Part shown: piece by piece, positions 29,833-38,730 of the stretch
Position numbering within the stretch: the stretch's first letter is position 1
Layout of the letters: every line of letters starts with the position of its first letter
Assembly: GCF_902833645.1 (NCBI RefSeq)
Contig: NZ_CADFGE010000007.1
Coordinates: 186,001-250,000 of the forward strand
DNA length: 64,000 nucleotides
Source: Paraburkholderia fungorum
GTDB taxonomy: Bacteria; Pseudomonadota; Gammaproteobacteria; Burkholderiales; Burkholderiaceae
Direction of reading: 5' to 3'
The notes under the pieces: model-generated
The model's database searches: none
What the model was told of the DNA's origin: nothing
Seen by the model: only the letters and a program-made list of their open reading frames with translations
Made by a program: the position numbers and the translations under genes

Positions 29833-30518
29833 AGATCCGCCTTTCGTACGCCAGTCGAGTAACGCTTTTCCAGGTACATCAGCACGAAGTTGGACACTGT
29901 GGTGATGACGAGATAGATCGCCCCGGCGAGCAGGGTGAAGAAGAAGAACCGCAACGTGCCTTTGCCCGCATCCTGCGAGGCTTTGACCACGTCCGCGAGA
30001 CCGATGATCGACACCAGCGCCGTGGCTTTCACCATCACCTGCCAGTTGTTGCCGATGCCGGGCAGCGCGAAGCGCATCATCTGCGGGAACATGACCCGCG
30101 AGAACACCTGCCAGTTGGTCATGCCGTAGGCCGCGCCCGCTTCGAGCTGGCCGCGCGGCACGGCGAGAAAGGCGCCGCGGAAGGTTTCGGTGAAGTACGC
30201 GCCGTAGATGAAGCCCAGCACCGCGACGCCGGCCACGAACGGATCGATGTCGATCTGATCCCAGCCCAGCAGGTCGGTCAGGTTATTCAGCCAGATCTGG
30301 ATGCTGTAGAACAGCAGCAACATCAGCACGAGGTCGGGCACGCCGCGCACGAGCGTGGTGTAGACGGTGCCGATGCCATAGGACACGCGGTTCTTCGACA
30401 GCTTGGCTGCCGCGCCGAGCAGGCCCAGCACGAAAGCGAACGCCAGCGACAACACCGCCAGTTTGACGGTTTGCCAGGTGCCGTTGAGAAGCAGCGGGCC
30501 GTAGCCTTGAAGGAACAT
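29829..30518 (-). CDS. hisQ: Basic amino acid ABC transporter, permease HisQ-type
   Basis: Inner-membrane permease of 229 residues, partner of the HisM-type subunit. It begins MFLQGYGPLLLNGTWQTVKL, a typical HisQ start. The EAA loop reads GQLEAGAAYGMTNWQVFSRV, followed by MFPQMMRFALPG. Membrane segments are clear at about residues 13-35, 55-75, 95-115 and 190-215. It lies 156 bases downstream of the binding-protein gene; the gap may hold a processing or attenuation site, as often seen after highly expressed binding-protein genes. Confidence 0.93.
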   Translation of the reverse strand: MFLQGYGPLLLNGTWQTVKLAVLSLAFAFVLGLLGAAAKLSKNRVSYGIGTVYTTLVRGVPDLVLMLLLFYSIQIWLNNLTDLLGWDQIDIDPFVAGVAVLGFIYGAYFTETFRGAFLAVPRGQLEAGAAYGMTNWQVFSRVMFPQMMRFALPGIGNNWQVMVKATALVSIIGLADVVKASQDAGKGTLRFFFFTLLAGAIYLVITTVSNFVLMYLEKRYSTGVRKADL

Positions 30519-30674
30519 AGGGGGTCCTTGACGATACGCTTGCCGACTCTGGTTCTGAATCGGGGTTGAAGCTGCTTTTGAAACTGTTGCCGACTGTATT
30601 ACGAAGCCTCGGGAAAGCCCATGCGGGCGAGCCCCGAGTGAGCGGTCAACTCAGTGACCCGCTCAGTGTCAAGT

Positions 30675-31451
30675 TCAACGCCCAGGATAAATATCGACGT
30701 CGAAATACTGCTTTTCGAGCTTTTTGAACGTGCCGTCCTGATGCACCTGCGCCAACGCCTGGTTGAACATCGCTTTCAGCTCGACGTCGTCCTTGCGCAG
30801 GCCGATGGCCGTGCCGTCTCCGAGTGTCTTCGGGTCTTTCACTTCCGGGCCGGCCCAGCCGAAGCCCTTACCGCGCGGCGTCTTCAGGAACCCGGCGTCG
30901 GCTTGCAATTCATCCTGCAGCGCGGCGTCGAGACGACCCGAGGCGATGTCGGCGTACACCTGATCCTGATTCTGGTAGGACACCACGGTCACGCCTTTCG
31001 GCTCCCAGTACGCCTTGGCGTAGGTCTCCTGAGTCGAGCCCTGCTCGACCCCGACGTGCTTGCCCTTCAGCGATTCAGCCGTGGGCAGGAGCGGCGAGCC
31101 GGCTTTGGCGATCATGCGGGCCGGCGCTTCGAACAGTTTGTCGGAGAAATCGATCTGCTCGCGGCGCTTGTCCGTGACGGTCAGCGACGACACGATCGCG
31201 TCGAACTTCTTGCCCTTCAAGGCCGGGATGATCCCGTCCAGGTCCTGTTCGACCCACACGCATTTGACGTTCATCTTCGCGCACAGCGCTTTCGTCAAAT
31301 CGACGTCGAAGCCGACAACCTGGCCGCTGGCCGCCTTCGATTCGAACGGCGGGTAGCTGGCGTCCACCCCGATGCGCACGGTTTTCCATTCTTTCGCCAT
31401 CGCGCCGGTGGCCATGACGGCAAGCGCCACGCACAGTGCGGCCTTCTTCAT
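30675..31451 (-). CDS. argT: Lysine/arginine/ornithine (or histidine) periplasmic binding protein
   Basis: Secreted solute-binding protein of 258 residues. The signal peptide MKKAALCVALAVMATGAMA precedes a mature start at KEWKTVRIGVDASYPPF. Family 3 binding-protein signature residues are seen in GFDVDLTKALCAKM, with ligand-pocket regions SSLTVTDKRREQIDFSD and VGVEQGST. It is the first gene of the leftward transporter operon. The ArgT/HisJ group binds Lys, Arg, Orn or His, and the exact preference is not readable. The symbol marks the family, not proven specificity. Confidence 0.92.
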   Translation of the reverse strand: MKKAALCVALAVMATGAMAKEWKTVRIGVDASYPPFESKAASGQVVGFDVDLTKALCAKMNVKCVWVEQDLDGIIPALKGKKFDAIVSSLTVTDKRREQIDFSDKLFEAPARMIAKAGSPLLPTAESLKGKHVGVEQGSTQETYAKAYWEPKGVTVVSYQNQDQVYADIASGRLDAALQDELQADAGFLKTPRGKGFGWAGPEVKDPKTLGDGTAIGLRKDDVELKAMFNQALAQVHQDGTFKKLEKQYFDVDIYPGR

Positions 31452-32025
31452 GTTTCTCCTGGATCAAACTGATCGTCGTGGTGTGCCGATCTCGACGACC
31501 GCCGGCTCGTGGCCGGCCGTCGCTATTCTAGGCGGTCAAAATTGTCGCGCCGCGTCTGGATTTCGCCCGCTTTCGCGCCCGTCTTCTCGACGTATCGAGC
31601 GAAATCGGTGAGCGGGCGAACCCCGTGGCTGTGCCGTGGCGGCCCGGCTGTCGGGCCCGTCGGCGTGCCTTCGGCACCCACGCGTCTTGAAAAGGGCGGT
31701 ATTTTACCCGAACAGGGACGGGGCGCCAGTTTGGGACGCCGTCGATGGCCGATGGCCGGGCGCATGCGTTGTGGATTTGCGACGGTGCCGGACCGCGCTC
31801 CGGCTGTGTTTGTCCATACTCGTTCGCTCGACCGCCGACAAAGCGGCCAACAACGCGGCCGCAATGCCGTGGCTGGGCGCCGGTAGCCGGGCTGGCCGCG
31901 CCCAGCGCCCCGCCGGCGCGTGATTGCGTGGATTTATGGAACGATCCGGTGCGCCGTTGCCGATTGTTTAGCGGGCCGCGCGCCCATACATTCTGCGCAT
32001 CGTTATTTAGTTACTGGAGACTTTC
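31452..32025. other. GC-rich intergenic region between argT and the pirin gene
   Basis: These 574 bases lie between divergently transcribed genes and should hold both promoters. I found no gene with a plausible start, composition or family resemblance. The short open frames here are GC-driven. No clear hairpin, operator or RNA class was recognised. Confidence 0.5.
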
Positions 32026-32736
32026 ATGATCGAGATCCGCCGTTCCGACGAACGCGGCCATGCCAATCACGGCTGGCTCGACTCGTATCACAGCTTCTCG
32101 TTTGCCGATTACCGCGACCCGCAACACGTGCATTTCGGACCGCTGCGGGTGATCAACGAAGACCGTATCGCCGGTGGGCAGGGCTTCGGCACGCACGGCC
32201 ATCGCGACATGGAAATCGTCACCTATGTACTCGAAGGCGCGCTTGCACACCGCGACAGCATGGGCAACGGCTCGACCATCCGTCCCGGCGACGTGCAGCG
32301 GATGAGCGCAGGTACGGGGGTGATGCACAGCGAATTCAATGCATCGCAGGACGACGAGGCGCACCTGTTGCAGATCTGGGTGATCCCGCAACGCGCGGGC
32401 GACCAGCCCGGCTACGAGGAAAAACGCTTCGACGATGCCGACAAGCGCGGGCGTCTGCGGGTGATCGCTTCGCCCGACGGCCGGGACGGTTCCGTCACGA
32501 TTCACGCGGACGCGTCGATCTACGCGGCGTTGCTCGACGGCGCCGAGCAGGCTGCGTTCGCGTTGCCGGAAGGGCGCATCGCCTATGTGCACGTGGCGCG
32601 CGGCGCGCTGACCGTGAATGGCGAAGCGCTTAAAGCCGGCGATGCCGCCAAGCTCAGCGGGACCGATACGGTGACGCTCGAGAAGGGCGAGAACGCCGAA
32701 GTCCTGCTGTTCGATCTGGGTCCGCTCAACGGATAA
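32026..32736 (+). CDS. Pirin-family protein (YhhW-like)
   Basis: Soluble bicupin protein of 236 residues. The N-terminal cupin carries the metal-binding histidines in [18 protein letters not shown] and the conserved [12 protein letters not shown] stretch. Its beginning ([18 protein letters not shown]) is a pirin hallmark. E. coli YhhW of the same build has quercetin 2,3-dioxygenase activity in vitro, while the natural function of bacterial pirins remains unclear. The ATG follows a CTGGAGAC ribosome-binding site. It stands alone, ending before a strong bidirectional terminator. Confidence 0.93.
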   Translation: MIEIRRSDERGHANHGWLDSYHSFSFADYRDPQHVHFGPLRVINEDRIAGGQGFGTHGHRDMEIVTYVLEGALAHRDSMGNGSTIRPGDVQRMSAGTGVMHSEFNASQDDEAHLLQIWVIPQRAGDQPGYEEKRFDDADKRGRLRVIASPDGRDGSVTIHADASIYAALLDGAEQAAFALPEGRIAYVHVARGALTVNGEALKAGDAAKLSGTDTVTLEKGENAEVLLFDLGPLNG

Positions 32737-32854
32737 GCAGCCGTTGCCTGCTGTTGATTCGTTGGCCGATGGTTGAGCAATGGTTGGCAGAGGGTTAGCG
32801 ATTGCCGGTTGCGGGCGCAACGCGTGTCTTCGGGCTGAAGGGCTGTCTGGACGC

Positions 32855-32896
32855 AAACAGAAACGCCACGGAAAAGCTTCCGTGGCGTTTCTGTTT
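32855..32896. terminator. Bidirectional terminator between pirin and the Spy-like gene
   Basis: A long, nearly perfect stem (AAACAGAAACGCCACGGA with its complement) closes on a short AAGC loop. It has A-rich and T-rich outer ends, so it can serve both convergent genes. Confidence 0.85.
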
Positions 32897-32954
32897 CTGG
32901 AAGGCGGCTGCGCAAGCTGCCTTCCGCCTGGGTCATACCGCTTACCGATACCGC

Positions 32955-33482
32955 TTACTGATTGGCAGCCGGCGCCGACGCCGCGCCCTTATGATGCTGC
33001 CAGCGCTCGCGCATCTTCTCGTGACGGGCTTCCATCTTCGCAAAACGCTGCTTTAGCGCCGTGCTGACCGTAGTTTTCTGCTGGTCGTTCAAGCCGTTGT
33101 AGAAAGTGAGCCACGCATTCGTGGTTTGTTGACGCAGTTGTGCGTCTTTTTGCTCGACTTGCTGGTGCGCGGCCGCCATGGCGTTCAGATCCAGGATCGG
33201 CTGCTGCTGTGCGGCCTTCATCTGGTTCCTGATCTGTTCATGGTTGGCGCGCATGGCCTCATGATTCTGCTTCATGGTGTCGAGCGCGGCCTGCCATTGC
33301 TTTTCCTGATCCGCGTTCAGCTTCAGCTGGTCGTGCAGTTGCGTCAGTTCCTTCATGAAGTGGCCATGCCAGCCGCCGGGGCCGCCTTGACCGGCGGGTT
33401 GTGCGGCATAGGCAGCGCCCGCGCCGATGGCAAGGGCGGTTGCGGCAACGGCGAGAACGCGCGAGATTTTTTTGGTGGACAT
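32955..33482 (-). CDS. Spy/CpxP-like periplasmic LTXXQ-type protein
   Basis: Predicted exported protein of 175 residues. The signal peptide is ISRVLAVAATALAIGAGAAYA with cleavage before AQPAGQGG. The mature part is helical and rich in Gln, Lys, His and Met (LKLNADQEKQWQAALDTMKQ), with two LTXXQ-like turns (LKLNADQ and LNDQQKT), as in Spy/CpxP stress chaperones. The start follows AAGGAGCC on the minus strand. It diverges from an OmpR-type two-component system. This matches the CpxP/CpxRA layout and suggests it is a target, and perhaps a feedback partner, of that system. Confidence 0.85.
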   Translation of the reverse strand: MSTKKISRVLAVAATALAIGAGAAYAAQPAGQGGPGGWHGHFMKELTQLHDQLKLNADQEKQWQAALDTMKQNHEAMRANHEQIRNQMKAAQQQPILDLNAMAAAHQQVEQKDAQLRQQTTNAWLTFYNGLNDQQKTTVSTALKQRFAKMEARHEKMRERWQHHKGAASAPAANQ

Positions 33483-33702
33483 GTAAGGCTCCTTGTAATG
33501 GAATAGCCGACGATGCAACCGGTGATAGAGGACGGCCTGCATTCGGTAAGACACAGCGTAGAGAAACGGGTCCAACGCTGTGTTACGCCGACGGATGTGG
33601 CTATTACGGGTCATTACGTGTGCCTTTCACCGTAACACCCGGTAACCCTTGCGGGCCGTCTGAAATCGAAAACCCCTCCTGCCGCGCGTTAAACTTCATC
33701 CC

Positions 33703-34428
33703 ATGGCTACTCAAATACTTGTTGTTGACGACGACGTCGAATTGCGCGATCTGCTGCGCGACTATCTGGCCCGTCAGGGCATCGAAGTCTCGGTGCTGCA
33801 CGACGCGGGCACGCTCGAGCGCAGGCTCGAACGCGAGCGTCCCGATCTGATCGTGCTCGATCTGATGATGCCGGGTGTCGACGGGCTGACCGCGCTGCGC
33901 AAGCTGCGCGCGTCGGGCGACGACATTCCTGTGATCATGCTCACCGCGCGTGCTGATGACGTCGACCGCATCGTTGGGCTGGAGCTCGGCGCCGACGACT
34001 ATCTCGGCAAGCCGTTCAATCCGCGCGAGCTGTTGGCGCGCGTGCAGGCGGTGCTGCGGCGGCGCCGCACGCTGCCGTCGGCGGCGGCGCCGGAGCAGCG
34101 CGAGCCGTTCAACTTCGGCCGCTTCACGCTCGATTTCCAGTCGCGCACGCTGCATCACGAAGACAAGCCGCTCACGCTGTCGGGCAGCGAATTCGCCCTT
34201 CTGAAGATTTTTGTCAATCACCCCATGCGCACGCTCACCCGTGAGCGCCTGCTCGAACTGCTGCATGGCCCGGAATACGACGGCACCGATCGCGGCATCG
34301 ACGTACAGGTGTGGCGTTTGCGTCGCATTCTCGAAACCGACCCGTCCACGCCGCGTTTCATTCAAACGGTGCGCGGGCGCGGCTACGTGTTCGTGCCGGA
34401 CGGCGAACAACATGCGTCGGCCCATTGA
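33703..34428 (+). CDS. OmpR-family response regulator
   Basis: DNA-binding response regulator of 241 residues. The receiver domain has the acidic pocket VVDDDVE and phospho-acceptor D53 in IVLDLMMPG, with the conserved Lys in LGKPFNP. A C-terminal winged helix of the OmpR/PhoB type follows (TRERLLELLHGPEYDGTDRG, then VRGRGYVFVP). It overlaps the downstream histidine kinase by 17 bases, so the two are coupled. The divergent Spy-like gene is a probable target, which makes a CpxR-like envelope-stress role the best guess. Confidence 0.93.
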   Translation: MATQILVVDDDVELRDLLRDYLARQGIEVSVLHDAGTLERRLERERPDLIVLDLMMPGVDGLTALRKLRASGDDIPVIMLTARADDVDRIVGLELGADDYLGKPFNPRELLARVQAVLRRRRTLPSAAAPEQREPFNFGRFTLDFQSRTLHHEDKPLTLSGSEFALLKIFVNHPMRTLTRERLLELLHGPEYDGTDRGIDVQVWRLRRILETDPSTPRFIQTVRGRGYVFVPDGEQHASAH

Positions 34429-35728
34429 TTCACTGTTTGGCCGCCTCGCACTGCTAGTCATTGCGGTGCTGCTCCTGTCGCATTTCGCGTGGTACGCGCT
34501 GATGCGGCTCGAGCGCAGCCAATTGCAAACCCGCTACGCCGTCGAGGAAGCCACCTTCCTCGTGGACGCGGTGCGTCAGCACGTTGCCCGCACACCGGAC
34601 CAGCCCTTGCCGTCGCGCGTACGGCTGGTCGATCCGGCGAGCCCCGACGTGCCGCCGGATATCGGCACGTTGCCGGAGCCGCTCGAACGTTTCGTCGAAG
34701 ACGTACGCGATCGCATGCCGGCCGGCACCCTCGTGCGGATCGGCCAGCCAGGCCGGCCGCCCACGCTATGGGTGCGCGCCACCACGGATCACAGCTGGAT
34801 CGTCGTGCCGGTGCAGCCATTGCGGCCGCCGCGCTCGCTCGATCGCACGGTGCTGTGGCTCGCGATCATTTTCTCGTTTGCGGTGATGGCAGCGCTTTTT
34901 GCCGCATGGGCGCTGCAGCAGCCATTGCGCTCGCTTGCCCAGGCGGTGGCGCGCTTCGGGCGGGGTTTGCCGGTGCCGCCGGTGCCCGAGCGCGGGCCGC
35001 GCGAATTGCGGCAGTTGACGCACGGCTTCAACCAGATGGTTCAGGAAGTGGCGCGTACTGAAAACGACCGCGCCGTAATGCTGGCCGGCGTCGCGCACGA
35101 TCTGAAAACGCCGCTGGCGCGCTTGCGGCTGCGTGCCGAAATGATGGAAGAAGTGAAAATGCGTGACGGCGTCGTGCGCGACGTCGATTCAATGACGCAC
35201 ATCGTCGAACAGTTTCTGGTGTTTGCCCACGACGGCGCCGACCGCAGCGAAGCGGTCGAAGTGGACGCGCAGTGCGAACGCGTGGTCCGCAGTTACCGTG
35301 CGGTCGCGGCCGGCGCGCCCACGGTGCGAACCGAACTCAACGCGGGCCCCGGTTTCCTGCTGCCGGCGGCGACGCTCGACCGGATCCTCTCGAACCTGCT
35401 GGACAACGCCCACGCCTACGGCGCGCCGCCGATCGTTGTCGCCACGGCGCGCACGGCGCAAGGTTTCACGCTGTCGGTGAGCGACAACGGCAGCGGTATC
35501 GCCGCGCAGGACCTGATCAATGCCAGCCGGCCGTTCGTCCGGCTCGACCCGGCACGCGGCGGCAATGGTCATAGCGGATTGGGGCTCGCGATCGTCGAGC
35601 GTCTGGTGCGGCGTGCGGGCGGGGAGTGGGAAATCGGCAACCACGAAGGCCGTGGCTTGCGGGTCTTGATGAGCTTTCCGTTCGAGGTAGTGCCGCGTGT
35701 TATGGCGGCCTCGGAAAGCGTCTGGTAG
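34412..35728 (+). CDS. Membrane sensor histidine kinase
   Basis: Inner-membrane kinase of 438 residues. Two membrane segments (about residues 10-29 and 147-168) flank a periplasmic sensor of about 115 residues. A HAMP linker follows, then the H-box with phospho-acceptor H229 in AGVAHDLKTPLARLRLRAEM. The ATP-binding domain has N-box LSNLLDNAHAYG and G-boxes SDNGSGI and GGNGHSGLGLAIV. It pairs with the overlapping OmpR-type regulator. The start at MRRPIDSLFG was chosen because the long upstream extension runs inside the regulator gene in another frame. Confidence 0.93.
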   Translation: MRRPIDSLFGRLALLVIAVLLLSHFAWYALMRLERSQLQTRYAVEEATFLVDAVRQHVARTPDQPLPSRVRLVDPASPDVPPDIGTLPEPLERFVEDVRDRMPAGTLVRIGQPGRPPTLWVRATTDHSWIVVPVQPLRPPRSLDRTVLWLAIIFSFAVMAALFAAWALQQPLRSLAQAVARFGRGLPVPPVPERGPRELRQLTHGFNQMVQEVARTENDRAVMLAGVAHDLKTPLARLRLRAEMMEEVKMRDGVVRDVDSMTHIVEQFLVFAHDGADRSEAVEVDAQCERVVRSYRAVAAGAPTVRTELNAGPGFLLPAATLDRILSNLLDNAHAYGAPPIVVATARTAQGFTLSVSDNGSGIAAQDLINASRPFVRLDPARGGNGHSGLGLAIVERLVRRAGGEWEIGNHEGRGLRVLMSFPFEVVPRVMAASESVW

Positions 35729-35803
35729 GTTGAGGCGGGGCAAGGGCGGCAGGCGTCTGCCCCGCTGTGTTCATGCCGGAACGCGCGTCCGGCAGCCGTT
35801 GCG

Positions 35804-36070
35804 CTAGTCTGAAAACAGCGTGTTCAACGCATTCGCCGCGTCGCTATCCACCGTATTCCACGTGACCGTTTCGGCTTCGAAAATATAGTGCGTGGTGTAC
35901 TTGCCGAGACGCGCGAGTATTTCTTCCTGAATCAATTCCGGCGCGACATCCAGTTTCAGATACCACGCGGTCGACGACAGGCGTGTCTGGAACGCGCCAT
36001 ATTCGGCCAGCAAATGGTCGAATGCGTCGGCATCCTGATCGCGACAGACGATGACCAAATTTCCCTTCAT
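35804..36070 (-). CDS. Small conserved hypothetical protein, possible Cas2/SinR-like ferredoxin fold
   Basis: Cytosolic protein of 88 residues with no signal or membrane segment. The pattern is strand (NLVIVCRD), helix (AFDHLLAEYGAF), strand pair (TRLSSTAWYLKLDV), helix (ELIQEEILARLG) and strand (THYIFEAETVTW). That beta-alpha-beta order and the central STAWYL resemble small ferredoxin-like proteins annotated as SinR-like or Cas2-related. I see no CRISPR repeats or cas genes nearby. The start is preceded by GGGAGATTCGC on the minus strand. Function is unknown. Confidence 0.65.
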   Translation of the reverse strand: MKGNLVIVCRDQDADAFDHLLAEYGAFQTRLSSTAWYLKLDVAPELIQEEILARLGKYTTHYIFEAETVTWNTVDSDAANALNTLFSD

Positions 36071-36274
36071 GCGAATCTCCCGTTAGAGCGGTAGCGGCAA
36101 CCTCAATGTCAGGGTTGATGATACCTGCATCCTCACGGAACTTCCGGAGAAGGGATTTGCTTTGCGTCAGTTGCCGCGTTCCTCGGGGTGCCAGTGGCAT
36201 GACAGGCGCGGCGGCGCGAACTGCAATCCGGCACGGACCGGCGCATTACCCGTGAGAGCAAACGTTACCAGGCG

Positions 36275-37966
36275 CTACCAGGCGTTGGCCACCGTGCGCG
36301 CGGGCGGTGCGGTGTCGTCGGGCGGAAGCGCTTCGGTGCGGTCGCGCCCACCCGTCTTCGCTGCGTAAAGCGCCATGTCGGCGCGGCTCATGATGCGCTC
36401 GGGCAGATCGTCGGCGGAGAGTTCGGTGATGCCGATGCTCACGCTCAAACCCACCGAAGGCGGCAGCTTCGGCGAAGGAACCGCCTTGAGACGCAGACGC
36501 AAGCGTTCGACCACTTCGCGGCCGCCCTCCAGATTTGTGGCGGGCAGCAGCAAGCCAAACTCTTCGCCGCCCAGGCGGCCGATCGCATCGGTGCCGCGCA
36601 ACTCAGCCCGGCAGGTATCGACGAAATGCTCGAGCGCGCGGTCGCCCGCGGCGTGGCCGAAGCGGTCGTTGATCTGCTTGAAGTGATCGAGATCGGCGAT
36701 CGCCACGCACAGCGGCTGATTGTCCGCATGCGCGCGCTCTATCTCATGACGCAGCAGGTCGAGGAAGTAGCGCCGCGACAGCGCGCCGGTCAGCGCGTCG
36801 TGGCGCGCTTCGGCCGAGAGCAGGGTGTTGGCCGATTGCAGTTGCTCGGCAAGATCGCGGGTGGCGCGATGATGGCGCCGCTCCCGCACGTACGACACGG
36901 TGATCACCCACGCGAGCGCGACCGTGCCGGCCAGCGTCAGAAACACTAGCAGATGATCGCGCGTGTGATTGCGCAGCAATTCGGGCCACGCCGCAAGCGG
37001 GTCGACCAGATGCGCCGATAGACCCGAGTTCAGGCCGCCACGTGTCTGATACAACGCAGGCGTTTGCTGCGCGCTCATGCCGAACAACTGGCTGGCGATG
37101 GTTGCGGGTACCCAGGGCGCCTGCTCGCGCACTTGTGCGTCGACCTGAATCCGGATGTCGGGGAGGATGTCGCGGCGGTAGATGACCCTGCGCTCGGCGG
37201 CGCTCATCTGCGTGACGCGAGAATCTGGCAGGGCATGGCCTTCAAGGTCGCTGTTGTGCGCCATGATGATGACGCCGTGCTCGTCGGCCACGAAGGTGCC
37301 GGTATGGGCGACCCAGTGGCGCAGCCGCGCGATCCCCACTTTGGCCACAACGGCGCCGACCAGCAGGCCGTCGGTATAAACCGGCGCTGCGATGAAGATG
37401 CCCGGTTCGCCGCTCGAGCGGCCCACGCCATAAGCTTCCGAAAACGCGCCGAGCAGGGCATTGGTCAGATAGCTGCGGGTGCGCATGTCGACGCCGACGA
37501 AGGAGCGTTCCGCGGCGAGCGGGTTATTGATGGAGTTGCTCGACGCGACGCAGGTGCCGTTGGTGTTGACGAGCCAGATCTGATCGAGCCCGGAGAAGCC
37601 TTGCGCGTCATGCAGGAAGCTGCTCACGGCGAGCAACTGCGGGTCCTTTAACAACGCGGCGCGCAGGGCGGGTTCCGTCGCTTCGCCGTTCGCGGCATAA
37701 TTCTGGGATTGCACCAGCGCGCGCTGGACTACGTTCATTTCGGCCATGGTGGCGGGGATAGCCCGGGACATCGAGAGGTCGCTGGCAATCACCTCGGCCA
37801 TGTTGTCGACGATCGACGTGGACATCTGGCGCTGTGTACGCATGGCCGCGTCCAGCTCTTGCTGTACCATCCGGTCCGCGACCATGCCGGCCACGAACCA
37901 GCAAACGAGCACGATCAGCGCGAAGCTGATCGGTCCGGCTGCCTGGCGCAAGGTTGTCCTGTTCAT
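36275..37966 (-). CDS. Membrane diguanylate cyclase (GGDEF) with periplasmic sensor
   Basis: Makes the second messenger cyclic di-GMP from two GTP. The 563-residue protein has membrane segments at about residues 13-32 and 345-367, enclosing a large periplasmic sensor region (dCache-like, with FIAAPVYTDGLLVGAVVAKV). The GGDEF domain carries the active-site motif GGEEF near residue 466. An inhibitory-site RGTD lies five residues before it, so product feedback is likely. The ATG at 37966 follows GAGGG; an upstream ATG at 37999 would add 11 residues. It is transcribed alone. Confidence 0.92.
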   Translation of the reverse strand: MNRTTLRQAAGPISFALIVLVCWFVAGMVADRMVQQELDAAMRTQRQMSTSIVDNMAEVIASDLSMSRAIPATMAEMNVVQRALVQSQNYAANGEATEPALRAALLKDPQLLAVSSFLHDAQGFSGLDQIWLVNTNGTCVASSNSINNPLAAERSFVGVDMRTRSYLTNALLGAFSEAYGVGRSSGEPGIFIAAPVYTDGLLVGAVVAKVGIARLRHWVAHTGTFVADEHGVIIMAHNSDLEGHALPDSRVTQMSAAERRVIYRRDILPDIRIQVDAQVREQAPWVPATIASQLFGMSAQQTPALYQTRGGLNSGLSAHLVDPLAAWPELLRNHTRDHLLVFLTLAGTVALAWVITVSYVRERRHHRATRDLAEQLQSANTLLSAEARHDALTGALSRRYFLDLLRHEIERAHADNQPLCVAIADLDHFKQINDRFGHAAGDRALEHFVDTCRAELRGTDAIGRLGGEEFGLLLPATNLEGGREVVERLRLRLKAVPSPKLPPSVGLSVSIGITELSADDLPERIMSRADMALYAAKTGGRDRTEALPPDDTAPPARTVANAW

Positions 37967-38730
37967 CGACCCTCTGTTCCGTCTGGCTGTGACATGCAAC
38001 TAGCTCATTCGTGGCAGCGCGGTGGCGCCGTTTTGCCCGGTTGTTTTCGCCCAGTTGTGACGCCCTTATGGAAGCGGCTGGCGATCCGGCCTCGGTGTGG
38101 ACCGTGCCGTGTGCCGGTATCACCGTACACAGCGTGTCGTTTTTTGATTTTAACCGTCATGGGGCCTGACGCCACTGTTATTGCGGGAATGCGAAGTGTG
38201 TCCGCGTCGCTCATCAGGGCCTTAACGGCAGCGTGTCGGCTTTCTGAATGGCCGCGCGGGCTTTTTCCGGATGTTTGAAATGCATTTCGGGCCGCGCTCG
38301 CGATTGCCGGGAAAATGGCTGGCGCACGTCGGTAAATACCGTGCTGTATCGCGCCGGATCGACGCCGGATGAAGGCCGTTTGAAGGCCGTCGTTGCGGCG
38401 TACGCTGTGGTTTGCCGGTATTTGGCGCGAAAGGTTGTGCCTGAAACATAGGATGGTGTAGTGTCGTGCCGTCCAAAAGAAGGAAAGCCCGCCAGCCTTA
38501 GGGCGGCGCCCGCGGCGACAGAGGAATCCGGCTTCGTGGCACCGGTCCTGGGCAGCTCGCCCAAGGACACGTCCGCACCGGTCTATGTGTCTCCAACGCT
38601 AACGATTTACCGCGCCTACGCGTTTTGCCATGCCTGATTTCCGCTTTCCGGACCAATCTTCAGACTGCCGCGCCGAATCTGCGGCCTCCTTTGTCCATTC
38701 GAACATCTGTAATAACGAGGAGGGCGCCTG
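37967..38730. other. Long divergent intergenic region, no gene recognised
   Basis: These 764 bases separate the diguanylate cyclase from an ABC transporter operon. Several short open frames exist on both strands, but none has a convincing ribosome-binding site, composition or family pattern. The right half, about 38450-38720, could be a structured leader of the transporter mRNA. I could not match it to a riboswitch class I know. A reasonable AATAACGAGGAGGGCGCC ribosome-binding site ends it. Confidence 0.5.

Noticed and set aside
35804-36070. True Cas2 and a CRISPR locus
   Set aside because: No repeat-spacer array or other cas gene is visible in the window; only a weak fold-level resemblance remains.
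38005-38570. Short minus-strand frames between the diguanylate cyclase and the ABC operon
   Set aside because: Basic, low-information translations without start signals; probably chance in GC-rich DNA.
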